Shown: in pieces, positions 34,399 to 41,056 of the stretch
Layout: every line of letters starts with the position of its first letter
How positions within the stretch are numbered: position 1 is the stretch's first letter
Virus record (IMG/VR): IMGVR_UViG_3300017717_001382
Span: 1-41,056 of that record
Length of the DNA stretch: 41,056 nt
Direction: 5' to 3' (one strand)
From: a virus
The notes under the pieces: model-generated
The model's input: the letters and a program-made list of their open reading frames with translations, nothing else
Database searches by the model: none
Told to the model about the DNA's origin: nothing
Position numbers and translations under genes: made by a program

Positions 34399-34427
34399 AT
34401 TATACTCTATTTACTTAGTTTTGTCAA
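34399..34427 (-). promoter_or_regulatory. Consensus sigma-70-type promoter of alkB
   Basis: On the minus strand: TTGACA (complement of 34422-34427), 17-base spacer, TATAAT (complement of 34399-34404). Both boxes match the bacterial consensus in all six bases. Transcription would start near 34392, giving a leader of about 28 bases with AAGGAG (complement of 34374-34379) before the ATG. This is a host-polymerase promoter, not a T4 late promoter. Confidence 0.85.
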
Positions 34428-34550
34428 TAGATTCCGTATAGATTTATCTATACATTACCTATACTAAATAAAGCAAGATAATACTATTTATTATAATACT
34501 ATACTGAAACGGAATTATCAACCTATACGAAACATATACTTCTAAATTAT
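34428..34550. promoter_or_regulatory. Operator-like spacer between divergent promoters
   Basis: A non-coding spacer between two back-to-back promoters. It holds a perfect palindrome GTATAGA-TTTA-TCTATAC (34436-34453) next to the alkB -35 box, two further CCTATAC half-sites (34458-34464, 34522-34528), and ATAATACTAT at 34478-34487 and 34493-34502, with a third copy at 34575-34584 covering the rightward -10 box. These are typical positions for a regulator's binding sites, but no regulator gene is recognised in the window. Confidence 0.55.
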
Positions 34551-34579
34551 TTGACATTTCTATTCAAGTCGAGTATAAT
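34551..34579 (+). promoter_or_regulatory. Consensus sigma-70-type promoter, rightward
   Basis: TTGACA (34551-34556), 17-base spacer, TATAAT (34574-34579): again a full consensus match. It is 30 bases before the ATG of the small membrane protein. Together with the alkB promoter it forms a divergent pair whose -35 boxes are 123 bases apart. Confidence 0.85.
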
Positions 34580-34608
34580 ACTATAAAATCGTCAGGTAAC
34601 TATTTATT

Positions 34609-34896
34609 ATGCAGAAAATTTATGCCACACTAGAATGGATATCAGCAGACTATCAAACTAATTCATTTAGATTTATAGTTGAAGTTGTCGCTTGGGCACT
34701 TAGTATCGGATGCTCTATTGTCATGGCATTAACTGTACCCAATCCACCATTACTAGAATTATACATAGTTTGGATCTCAGGTTGCTTAATGTACACTTGG
34801 TCAGCATGGACAAGAGGTTCATTTGGTATGCTAGCAAACTATCTCGCCTTAGTTGTTATAGACATTGTGGGTCTAGTTCGCATTATTATTTCTTAA
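34609..34896 (+). CDS. Small three-helix membrane protein, 95 aa
   Basis: Hydrophobic segments at about residues 21-42, 47-66 and 72-94 predict an inner-membrane protein. The stretch MALTVPNPPLLELYIVWISG and the segment SAWTRGSFGMLANYLALVVI recall a small conserved family of phage and bacterial membrane proteins with a PnuC-like flavour (ANY..L...D..GL.R); I recall it only loosely and know of no function. It is transcribed from its own consensus promoter, divergent from alkB. AGG at 34594-34596 is a weak ribosome site. A role beside the membrane-bound AlkB is possible but unproven. Confidence 0.82.
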   Translation: MQKIYATLEWISADYQTNSFRFIVEVVAWALSIGCSIVMALTVPNPPLLELYIVWISGCLMYTWSAWTRGSFGMLANYLALVVIDIVGLVRIIIS

Positions 34897-34914
34897 AGTC
34901 AATACTAATTCTTT

Positions 34915-34922
34915 TATAAATA
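34915..34922 (+). promoter_or_regulatory. T4-type late promoter upstream of the 34959-40734 gene group
   Basis: Exact TATAAATA, 37 bases before the next ATG. It is followed at once by an inverted repeat AGATGT (34922-34927) / ACATCT (34934-34939) that would place a hairpin at the transcript start. No other TATAAATA lies between here and the terminase genes in my reading, so this promoter may serve the whole group. Confidence 0.8.
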
Positions 34923-34958
34923 GATGTGTTAATACATCTAATTGGAGAATTGAGGTAA

Positions 34959-35297
34959 ATGGCAGCAATTTCTAACATCTTCATCGATCAAGGTGCAGAT
35001 TTTTCAACTACAGTCACTGTGTCAGATTCTGCTGGATCTGCTTTAGACTTAACTAATTACACTGCTTTAGCAATGATTAGGAAAACATATGATTCGACAT
35101 CAGCGACTTCATTTACATCAGCATTTGCGACAGACAGAACTACAGGAAAAATAACTATTTCTCTTACAGATGTACAAACGACTGCTTTAGAGCAAGGTCG
35201 TTATGTTTATGACTTATTAATTACAGATGGTAGTGGCGATAAGACCAGAGTTTTAGAAGGCATTGCTACTATAAGTCCAAGTGTATCAAGGAGTTAA
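34959..35297 (+). CDS. Small putative virion structural protein, 112 aa
   Basis: First gene after the late promoter (TTGAGGTAA ribosome site just upstream). The sequence is beta-rich, with alternating Thr/Ser/Val, e.g. GADFSTTVTVSDSAGSALDL and LEQGRYVYDLLITDGSGDKT, typical of a small immunoglobulin-like or fibre-collar domain. From memory, similar short proteins precede repetitive fibre proteins near gp13 in T4-like cyanophages. No enzyme motif is seen. Structural role is inferred from promoter class and position. Confidence 0.78.
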   Translation: MAAISNIFIDQGADFSTTVTVSDSAGSALDLTNYTALAMIRKTYDSTSATSFTSAFATDRTTGKITISLTDVQTTALEQGRYVYDLLITDGSGDKTRVLEGIATISPSVSRS

Positions 35298-35300
35298 GAA

Positions 35301-35573
35301 ATGTCTATTACTGCAACATTAAATAGTGGTACTACAATTCAAGGTTCTATTTCAGAGGGCAAAACTGCTGCTGTAACAAGAGTTACAATACAAGGTCCAA
35401 AAGGTGACACTGGAGAAGCAGCAACTTCATTCGCAGCACTTAGTGATGTGAATACTACAGGTCTCGCTGATGGAGCATTAATACAATATAAATCATCTAC
35501 AGGAAAGTTTACTGCAGTGAACGAAATAGATACTACATCAGGTACTCTTAGAATTACTGGTGGAATATTTTAA
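35301..35573 (+). CDS. Small putative structural protein with a collagen-like segment, 90 aa
   Basis: Starts three bases after the previous stop, with AAGGAG upstream. The N-terminal 30 residues are beta-like (LNSGTTIQGSISEGKTAAV); residues 32-40 are GPKGDTGEA, a short collagen-like stretch often used in phage fibres as a trimeric linker. It is followed by ATSFAALSDVNTTGLADGAL, a motif frequent at the junctions of phage fibre modules. Probably a small fibre or whisker component (inference). Confidence 0.78.
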   Translation: MSITATLNSGTTIQGSISEGKTAAVTRVTIQGPKGDTGEAATSFAALSDVNTTGLADGALIQYKSSTGKFTAVNEIDTTSGTLRITGGIF

Positions 35574-35587
35574 AGGAATAAAAGAAT

Positions 35588-37774
35588 ATGGCAACAACCA
35601 TTCAAGTAAAAAGAACAACTACAGCAAATCTTCCTTCTACACTGGAACAGGGTGAACTTGCTTACATATATGACACATCAGCAGCAGATACAGATGCTGG
35701 TGGTAATGGTGGTCGTCTATTCATAGGGGATCCTACATCAAACAGCAACACTCCATTAAAAGTTGGTGGAAAATATTACACTGATTTAATGGATCACACT
35801 TTAGGAACTGTAACTGCTAGTAAAGCATTACTTGTAGACTCAAATAAAAAACTTAATGAGTTACTTGTAGATAATATTACTATCGATGCTAATACTATTT
35901 CTTCTACAAACTCAAATGGTGACATTATAATAGACCCAAATGGTACTGGTAATGTTAAAGTTGGTAACTTTGAATTTAATGCAGACCAAACTGTTGGGTC
36001 AGGACAAGACAATTATGTTTTAGTGTACGACCACAGTTCAACATCAATTAGTTTAGAAGCAGCAGCATCTAGTTCGTTTACACTATCTGCGGATAGTGGT
36101 TCTAATGACACATTTAGTACAGGTGGAACTTTAACTTTTGATGGTGGTACTGGTATTGACACTACAGTATCTGACGACCAAATATCATTTGCTATTGATA
36201 GTACAGTTGCTACACTTGGTGGAGCACAGGTACTTTCAAACAAAACTATAACTAATCCTATATTAACACCTACTGCTACAACTGCTGGTAAAATAGAATT
36301 CTTAGAGGGTACTAATAACGGAACTAACAAAGTAACATTAATTGGTCCAGCATCGACAGCAGATGTTACAGTAACATTACCTGCTGCTGCAGATACATTA
36401 GTAGGTAAAGCAACAACTGATACATTAACAAACAAAACTATTAATGCTAGTAATAACACATTATCTAACATTGCTAATGCTTCATTAGCAAATAGTTCTA
36501 TCACTGTAAGTGATGGATCTACTACAACTGCTACTGCTTTGGGTGGTACTATAACATTCGCAGCAGGTGAGGGTATGGATGTAGGCGAAAGTTCAGGTAC
36601 AATAACATATTCAGGTGAAGACGCAACTACATCAAATAAAGGTGTTGCTTCATTTAGTAGTGATAATTTTGCTGTATCGTCAGGTGCAGTAACTATTAAA
36701 GATGGTGGTGTTGCTAATGCTGAATTAGCAGGTTCAATAGCAAACTCAAAACTTGCTAACAGTTCTATCACTGTAAGTGATGGATCTAATACTACTGCTA
36801 CTGCTTTGGGTGGAACAATTACTTTCTCTGGTACTGCTAATGAGGTTACAGTAGCAGAAAGTTCTGGTACAATTACAGTTGGTTTGCCAAATGATGTTAC
36901 AATCGGAAATGATTTAGTTGTAACAGGAGATTTCACTGTTAATGGTGATACTACAACTATTGCTACAACAAACAAAGTTTTAACTGACACATTGATTGAG
37001 TTAGCAAACGGAACAACAGGTACTCCATCACATGATGCTGGTATCGTAATAGAAAGAGGTAGTGCAGCAAATGCATTTATAGGTTTTGATGAAAGTGCTG
37101 ATAAATTTATAGTTGGTACTGGTACATTTACTGGTGCTACAACAGGTAACTTATCTATTACAACTGGTACACTTGTTGCTAACTTAGAAGCAACAACTGC
37201 TACATTAGGTGGTGCTGACATTGTTTCTGTTTCTGCTAGTCAGACTTTAACAAACAAGACACTAACTACACCAACACTTACTACACCTATTGCTAATGCT
37301 GGAATACAGTTAAAGAATGGTGCTACTAGTGCTGGTTTCTTAGAGTTCTTTGAAGATTCAGATAATGGTACAAACAAAGTAACATTAATTGGTCCAGCAT
37401 CTACTGGTGATGTTACAGTAGTATTACCTGCTGCTGCAGACACACTTGTTGGTAAAGCAACAACTGATACACTTACAAACAAAACAATCAATGGTCCAGA
37501 TAATACTTTAACAAACATTGCTAATGCTTCGTTAGCAAATAGTTCTATCACTGTAAGTGATGGATCTAATACTACTGCAAGAGCATTAGGAACAACAATA
37601 ACTTTTGCTTCTGGTGAAGGTATAGATGCAACAGAAAGTGGTGGTACAATAACAATTGCTGGTGAATTAGCAACAACATCTAATAAAGGTGTAGCATCAT
37701 TTAGTAGTGATAATTTCACTGTTAGTTCTGGTGCTGTTACAGTAACCACTGTAGATGGCGGAACATACTCATAG
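35588..37774 (+). CDS. Repetitive fibre-like structural protein, 728 aa
   Basis: The N-terminus IQVKRTTTANLPSTLEQGEL followed by AYIYD is the Mtd-N-like attachment module of phage fibres. The body is made of beta modules, with a large duplicated block: VTLIGPASTADVTVTLPAAA ... DTLTNKTIN ... NIANASLANSSITVSDGS ... TTSNKGVASFSSDNF, once at about residues 236-375 and again at about 585-722. A third partial copy (SKLANSSITVSDGSNTTATA) lies between. The C-terminus is abrupt (VDGGTYS) with no S74 domain, so it may be longer in relatives or end in a separate tip. Likely a fibre or whisker anchored near the neck, judging from the following gp13 (inference). Confidence 0.85.
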   Translation: MATTIQVKRTTTANLPSTLEQGELAYIYDTSAADTDAGGNGGRLFIGDPTSNSNTPLKVGGKYYTDLMDHTLGTVTASKALLVDSNKKLNELLVDNITIDANTISSTNSNGDIIIDPNGTGNVKVGNFEFNADQTVGSGQDNYVLVYDHSSTSISLEAAASSSFTLSADSGSNDTFSTGGTLTFDGGTGIDTTVSDDQISFAIDSTVATLGGAQVLSNKTITNPILTPTATTAGKIEFLEGTNNGTNKVTLIGPASTADVTVTLPAAADTLVGKATTDTLTNKTINASNNTLSNIANASLANSSITVSDGSTTTATALGGTITFAAGEGMDVGESSGTITYSGEDATTSNKGVASFSSDNFAVSSGAVTIKDGGVANAELAGSIANSKLANSSITVSDGSNTTATALGGTITFSGTANEVTVAESSGTITVGLPNDVTIGNDLVVTGDFTVNGDTTTIATTNKVLTDTLIELANGTTGTPSHDAGIVIERGSAANAFIGFDESADKFIVGTGTFTGATTGNLSITTGTLVANLEATTATLGGADIVSVSASQTLTNKTLTTPTLTTPIANAGIQLKNGATSAGFLEFFEDSDNGTNKVTLIGPASTGDVTVVLPAAADTLVGKATTDTLTNKTINGPDNTLTNIANASLANSSITVSDGSNTTARALGTTITFASGEGIDATESGGTITIAGELATTSNKGVASFSSDNFTVSSGAVTVTTVDGGTYS
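36292..36710 (+). repeat. Fibre module duplication, copy 1
   Basis: Encodes the IEFLEGTNNGTNKVTLIGPA through SSGAVTIKDGG block. It aligns with 37337-37745 with long identical DNA stretches (for example around the GTAACATTAATTGGTCCAGC segment in both). Boundaries are approximate. Confidence 0.75.
37337..37745 (+). repeat. Fibre module duplication, copy 2
   Basis: Second copy of the block at 36292-36710 (LEFFEDSDNGTNKVTLIGPA to SSGAVTVTT). Boundaries are approximate. Confidence 0.75.
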
Positions 37775-37783
37775 GATAATTAA

Positions 37784-38599
37784 ATGGCAATCCCAAGTAC
37801 AAAATCAACATTTAAAGAATACTGTTTAAGAGCATTAGGTAAACCTGTAATAGAAATTAATGTCGATCCCGACCAAGTAGACGATCGTATAGATGAAGGA
37901 TTACAATATTTTGCTCAATATCATTATGATGGTATTGAAAGAATGTTTCTTAAACATAAAATAACTGCTGCAGAAATTGCTAGAGCAGCAACTAATGCTA
38001 CTACAACAGCAACAGACACTGCTGATAATAGCATTACTGCTAATTGGTTAGAAGGCAAAGGATTTATTCCTATTCCTTCCCCTGTAGTTTCTATAGTTCA
38101 AGTATTTCCATTTGATGACTCGTCAACTAACAATATGTTTGATATGCGTTATCAATTAAGATTAAATGATTTATACGATTTCTCATCAACATCACTTGTT
38201 CATTATGAAATGACAATGAGTCATTTAGACCACCTATCACATTTATTAGTAGGTGAAAAACCACTTCGTTTCAATCAACACCAAGACAGATTATACATTG
38301 ATATGGATTGGGCGAACGATGTGGCGGAAGATGACTTTATCGTTATTGAGTGTTTTAGAAAAGTAGATCCTGATACATATACTGATATTTGGGATGACAT
38401 TTTCTTAAAGAAATATTGTACTCAATTAATTAAAAGGCAATGGGGAGCAAACCTTTCCAAGTTTCAAGGAATCCAGATGCTGGGTGGTGTACAAATGAAT
38501 GGTGAACAAATATACCAACAAGCAACAGAAGAGATTCAAAAACTGGAAGAACAGATACAACTTGCTTATGAGTTGCCTCCTATGTATCAAATAGGATAA
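37784..38599 (+). CDS. 13: gp13 neck protein (head completion)
   Basis: 271 residues (T4 gp13 is 309). Diagnostic stretches: FKEYCLRALGKPVIEINVDP, DQVDDRIDEGLQYFAQYHYD (T4 [20 protein letters not shown]), DFIVIECFRKVDP (T4 DLIIVESWTKS) and LIKRQWGANLSKFQGIQMLG followed by VQMNGEQIYQQA (T4 [32 protein letters not shown]). gp13 forms the neck ring that seals the filled head and joins it to the tail. A Thr/Ala-rich insert (ATNATTTATDTADN, about 69-82) is unlike T4. Five bases separate it from gp14. Confidence 0.94.
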   Translation: MAIPSTKSTFKEYCLRALGKPVIEINVDPDQVDDRIDEGLQYFAQYHYDGIERMFLKHKITAAEIARAATNATTTATDTADNSITANWLEGKGFIPIPSPVVSIVQVFPFDDSSTNNMFDMRYQLRLNDLYDFSSTSLVHYEMTMSHLDHLSHLLVGEKPLRFNQHQDRLYIDMDWANDVAEDDFIVIECFRKVDPDTYTDIWDDIFLKKYCTQLIKRQWGANLSKFQGIQMLGGVQMNGEQIYQQATEEIQKLEEQIQLAYELPPMYQIG

Positions 38600-38603
38600 G
38601 GCA

Positions 38604-39476
38604 ATGCCAACAAATGTATATTTTGACACAGGAACTGTTAGAGAACAAGAACTCTATGAAGATTTAATTATAGAGCAACTTCGTATATATGGTCAAGATG
38701 TATACTATATTCCTCGTAACATTGCTTCAAAAGATTCTATTTTAGGTGAAGAAGATTTCTCAACTTTCGATGATGCATACTTGATAGAAATGTATATTGA
38801 GAATGTAGATGGTTACGAAGGGCAAAAAGAACTGATGTCTCAGTTTGGTTTAGAAATAAGAGATGAAACAACATTTATAGTTTCAAGAAGAAGATGGGAA
38901 CAGTTTGTATCACAAGACTCAAACCTTACCACAAGCACTAGACCAAATGAAGGAGATTTAATTTATTTCCCTAAAGGTAAAAGATTATTCGAAATAGGTT
39001 TCGTAGACCATGACGATCCTTTTTATCAAGTCCATAATTTACCAACATATAAACTCAAGTGTAGAACATTTGAATATGGTTCTGAAGACTTTGATACTGG
39101 TATTAGTGAAATAGATGGTATAGATGATGCGTTAAGCATAGACTCTATGCAACATCAATTTACTATGGAGCAATCAACTGCTCAAAACGAAAATATTACA
39201 ATACAACATGCTCAAGGAAGTTATGGTGTATTATTAGAAGAAACTGATGGTGATAACATCACTATGGAAAATGACTCTACTTCAGTTGGTGAAAGTATAT
39301 TACTTGAAAATGATACTGACGCAGATGATTCTGATTACTTGATACAAGAAGACTATATAGTAGGAGATGGTGTAAACGATAAGTCTGCACAGAATGCTAT
39401 ATTTGATACACAAGATGATAATGTATTAGACTTTACAGAGTCTAACCCATTCGGAGATCCAGGAGTAAATGAATAA
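38604..39476 (+). CDS. 14: gp14 neck protein with LLE-repeat C-terminal region
   Basis: 290 residues. The N-terminal part matches gp14: LYEDLIIEQLRIYGQDVYYI, PRNIASKDSILGED-like segment, VDGYEGQKELMSQFGLEIRD (T4 FEGYEGQNSFFSNFGMQVQD) and RRRWEQFV. Residues 175-290 are acidic and carry degenerate units of the kind GVLLEETDGDNITMENDSTS and ESILLENDTDADDSDYLIQE, much like the repeats in the large wedge protein at 7764-12434. gp14 is part of the neck collar with gp13. It overlaps gp15 by one base (TAATG). Confidence 0.93.
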   Translation: MPTNVYFDTGTVREQELYEDLIIEQLRIYGQDVYYIPRNIASKDSILGEEDFSTFDDAYLIEMYIENVDGYEGQKELMSQFGLEIRDETTFIVSRRRWEQFVSQDSNLTTSTRPNEGDLIYFPKGKRLFEIGFVDHDDPFYQVHNLPTYKLKCRTFEYGSEDFDTGISEIDGIDDALSIDSMQHQFTMEQSTAQNENITIQHAQGSYGVLLEETDGDNITMENDSTSVGESILLENDTDADDSDYLIQEDYIVGDGVNDKSAQNAIFDTQDDNVLDFTESNPFGDPGVNE

Positions 39477-40285
39477 TGTTAGGTAATAGACAATTTTATC
39501 ACGAAACAGTAAGAAATATTGTAGTGGCATTTGGTACACTATTTAATGACTTGCACATCGTGAAGAAAAATAGTAGTGGAAGAGTTACACAATCTATGAA
39601 GGTGCCATTAGCATATGGACCAAAACAAAAATGGTTAGGAAGGTTAGACCAAGATGCTAATTTAGATAGCAAGGTTGCTATTACACTTCCTAGATTAGGA
39701 TTTGAAATACAAAACTTACAATACGATCCTACTAGAAAGTTAAATCGTGTACAAAAGTTTAAAAAAGTAAAATCAAGTTCAAGCGATTCTAGTAAATTAG
39801 ATACACAATATATGCCAGTTCCTTATAATTTAAACATACAATTATATGCTATGGCAAAACAATCTGATGATGCATTACAAATAGTTGAACAAGTATTACC
39901 ATTCTTTCAACCAGACTATACATTAACAATTAATGATATGGCAGATATGGGTGTCGCAAGAGATATTCCTATTGTATTAAATGGTATTGACTATGAAGAT
40001 AGTTACAAAGGCGATTATGGTGAAAGAAGAGCAATTATATACACATTAGACTTTACTACTAAATTCTTTCTATATGGACCAGTTACCTCTAGCAAGGTTA
40101 TTAAAACTGTTCAAGTCGACCAATATACAGATTTACCTGATACTGCTCCGAAAAGAGAACAAAGGTATTCTGTTACACCTTCGCCAACAACTGCTGATGC
40201 CGATGATGACTTCGGATTTAATGAAACAGTATCTTTCTTTGAAGATGCTAAAAACTTTGATGAGGAAAGTGGCACTGACAAATAG
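39476..40285 (+). CDS. 15: gp15 tail terminator / proximal sheath stabiliser
   Basis: 269 residues (T4 gp15 is 272). Matches: RQFYHETVRNIVVAFGTLFN, IVEQVLPFFQPDYTLTIND (T4 IVEQILPYFQPHFNTTMYE), the IPIVLNGIDYEDSYKGDYGE region and the YTLDFTTKFFLYGPV strand (T4 WSLTFEVNGWMYPPV). gp15 caps the tail tube and sheath at the head-proximal end. It starts inside the gp14 stop codon and is followed after 8 bases by the small terminase. Confidence 0.94.
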   Translation: MLGNRQFYHETVRNIVVAFGTLFNDLHIVKKNSSGRVTQSMKVPLAYGPKQKWLGRLDQDANLDSKVAITLPRLGFEIQNLQYDPTRKLNRVQKFKKVKSSSSDSSKLDTQYMPVPYNLNIQLYAMAKQSDDALQIVEQVLPFFQPDYTLTINDMADMGVARDIPIVLNGIDYEDSYKGDYGERRAIIYTLDFTTKFFLYGPVTSSKVIKTVQVDQYTDLPDTAPKREQRYSVTPSPTTADADDDFGFNETVSFFEDAKNFDEESGTDK

Positions 40286-40293
40286 GACACATT

Positions 40294-40734
40294 ATGAGCA
40301 CTAAAGATATATTAAATGAAGCATTGAATATTGATGACAAGTCAGAGTTAATCACAAAAGATGAAACCATACCTGTTGTTCCAAGACCTAAAGAAAACTT
40401 GGAAGATATGGATGCTGACTACAAATATCAAAGAGAAAATTTTTATAATTTAATTGAACGAGGTTCGGATGCTATCGAAGGTATACTAGATCTCGCTCGT
40501 GAGTCTGAACATCCAAGATCTTATGAAGTTGCTGGTCAACTTATTAAACAAGTTGCTGAGGTAACTGAAAAACTTGGCGACCTTCAAACTAAAATGAAGA
40601 AGTTAAAAGAAGTTCCTAAAGATGCACCACAGAATGTGACCAACGCATTGTTTGTAGGTAGTACAAAAGAATTACAAAAGATATTAAAAGGCAAACTTCA
40701 AGAGATAGATGATGTCGACAACAAAGGCAAGTGA
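40294..40734 (+). CDS. 16: gp16 small terminase subunit
   Basis: 146 residues (T4 gp16 is 164). The central helices (DYKYQRENFYNLIERGSDAI, ILDLARESEHPRSYEVAGQL, IKQVAEVTEKLGDLQTKMKK) match the gp16 pattern, including the R.NF..LI..G..A...L...A..S.HPR.YEV motif typical of T4-like small terminases. It forms rings that recognise the DNA and stimulate the gp17 ATPase. The 3' end overlaps gp17 by about 25 nt, as in other T4-like phages. Confidence 0.94.
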   Translation: MSTKDILNEALNIDDKSELITKDETIPVVPRPKENLEDMDADYKYQRENFYNLIERGSDAIEGILDLARESEHPRSYEVAGQLIKQVAEVTEKLGDLQTKMKKLKEVPKDAPQNVTNALFVGSTKELQKILKGKLQEIDDVDNKGK

Positions 40735-41056
40735 TAATCAATATTTAGGAAATCCTAATTTAAAAAAGACTAATGTTCCCTTTGAGTACACTGAGGAGCA
40801 GGTTGCCGAATACGCAAAGTGTATGCAGGATCCAGTATACTTTATAGAAACATATATGCGTATTGTTTCTCTTGATGAAGGTCTTGTACCATTTAATATG
40901 TACAACTTTCAAAAAGAAATGGTTGGTACATTTCACAACAATCGTTTTACTATATGTAAACTACCCAGACAGTCTGGTAAATCTACTGTTATGATTTCTT
41001 ATCTATTGCACTATGCACTATTTAATCCAAGTGTAAACATAGCTATACTTGCAAAC
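40709..41056 (+). CDS. 17: gp17 large terminase subunit, N-terminal part (cut by window edge)
   Basis: 116 codons are visible from ATG 40709 (an adjacent in-frame ATG at 40712 is equally good). PFNMYNFQKEMV (about 61-72) is the adenine-binding region. TICKLPRQSGKSTVMISYLL (81-100) contains the Walker A motif; T4 gp17 has TICNLSRQLGKTTVVAIFLA at the same place. The motor packages DNA into the head and its nuclease part, beyond the window, cuts the concatemer. It begins inside the gp16 gene, so translation is coupled. Confidence 0.95.
   Translation, partial: MMSTTKASDNQYLGNPNLKKTNVPFEYTEEQVAEYAKCMQDPVYFIETYMRIVSLDEGLVPFNMYNFQKEMVGTFHNNRFTICKLPRQSGKSTVMISYLLHYALFNPSVNIAILAN

Noticed and set aside
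34710-34919. Plus-strand ORF of 69 codons overlapping the small membrane protein gene
   Set aside because: It is an out-of-frame shadow; the 95-residue frame has coherent membrane helices and a suitably placed promoter.
36013-37221. Long antisense ORF (402 codons) opposite the repetitive fibre gene
   Set aside because: Its sequence is a mirror of Thr/Ser/Gly-rich repeats (VSVVALPTNVS-type), lacks a ribosome site, and runs against a convincing gene; similar antisense ORFs occur over every repetitive fibre gene here.
1-41056. tRNA genes, CRISPR arrays, insertion sequences, integrase or attachment sites
   Set aside because: I saw no cloverleaf-like sequence, regularly spaced repeats, transposase or integrase motif on reading through; a dedicated tRNA scan was not possible here, so a missed tRNA cannot be fully excluded, but no gap is large enough outside 34428-34550.

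Overview
The window looks like part of the late-gene region of an AT-rich, T4-like marine myovirus, of the general type found in cyanophages and SAR11/other bacterioplankton phages. The evidence is a run of T4 structural homologues in the expected order (gp5, gp25, gp6, a gp7-like protein, gp8, then gp13, gp14, gp15, gp16, gp17), several exact T4-type late promoter boxes (TATAAATA), very tight gene packing with 1-29 nt overlaps, and nearly all genes on one strand. I cannot determine the host from sequence alone. The alkane-monooxygenase-like gene leans slightly towards a heterotrophic marine host, but that is inference.

Layout. (1) 1-2735: a small non-structural block with the end of an unknown gene, dCMP deaminase, small unknown proteins, a YtoQ-family protein, and a 2OG-Fe(II) oxygenase-like protein. 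(2) 2741-20715: baseplate module with gp5 spike (no lysozyme domain), an unknown repeat protein, gp25, gp6, a 1556-residue gp7-like protein full of LLED-type repeats, gp8, two very large structural proteins (one of the DUF4815 type) and a small coiled-coil protein. (3) 20726-24845: host-recognition module with two fibre proteins ending in S74 self-cleaving chaperone domains and a polyglycine/collagen-like adhesin. (4) 24845-33220: accessory island with a repeated unknown domain, a tandemly duplicated two-gene cassette (unknown protein + cupin-like protein), an SDR oxidoreductase and five 2OG-Fe(II)/JmjC-like oxygenase candidates in overlapping reading frames. (5) 33205-34896: an inserted-looking unit with a minus-strand AlkB-family membrane monooxygenase that has its own consensus sigma-70-type promoter and its own terminator, divergent from a small membrane protein with a second consensus promoter. 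The 120-base spacer between them holds palindromes and repeats. (6) 34915-41056: return to late genes, with small structural proteins, a repetitive fibre-like protein, neck proteins gp13/gp14, tail-sheath stabiliser gp15, and terminase subunits gp16 and gp17 (cut by the window edge).

How it fits together. The structural genes build the baseplate, neck and packaging motor and are expected to be read late from the TATAAATA promoters. The fibre/adhesin genes determine host contact. The oxygenase/cupin/SDR genes directly downstream may modify a small molecule, a glycan or the adhesin itself; that is inference. The alkB unit is the only minus-strand gene and has host-type promoters, so it is probably expressed early and independently of the late programme around it.

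The most notable points are the phage-borne AlkB homologue with one substituted iron-ligand histidine, its divergent promoter/operator-like region, the dense oxygenase cluster beside a proline/glycine-rich adhesin, and the duplicated cassette of unknown function.
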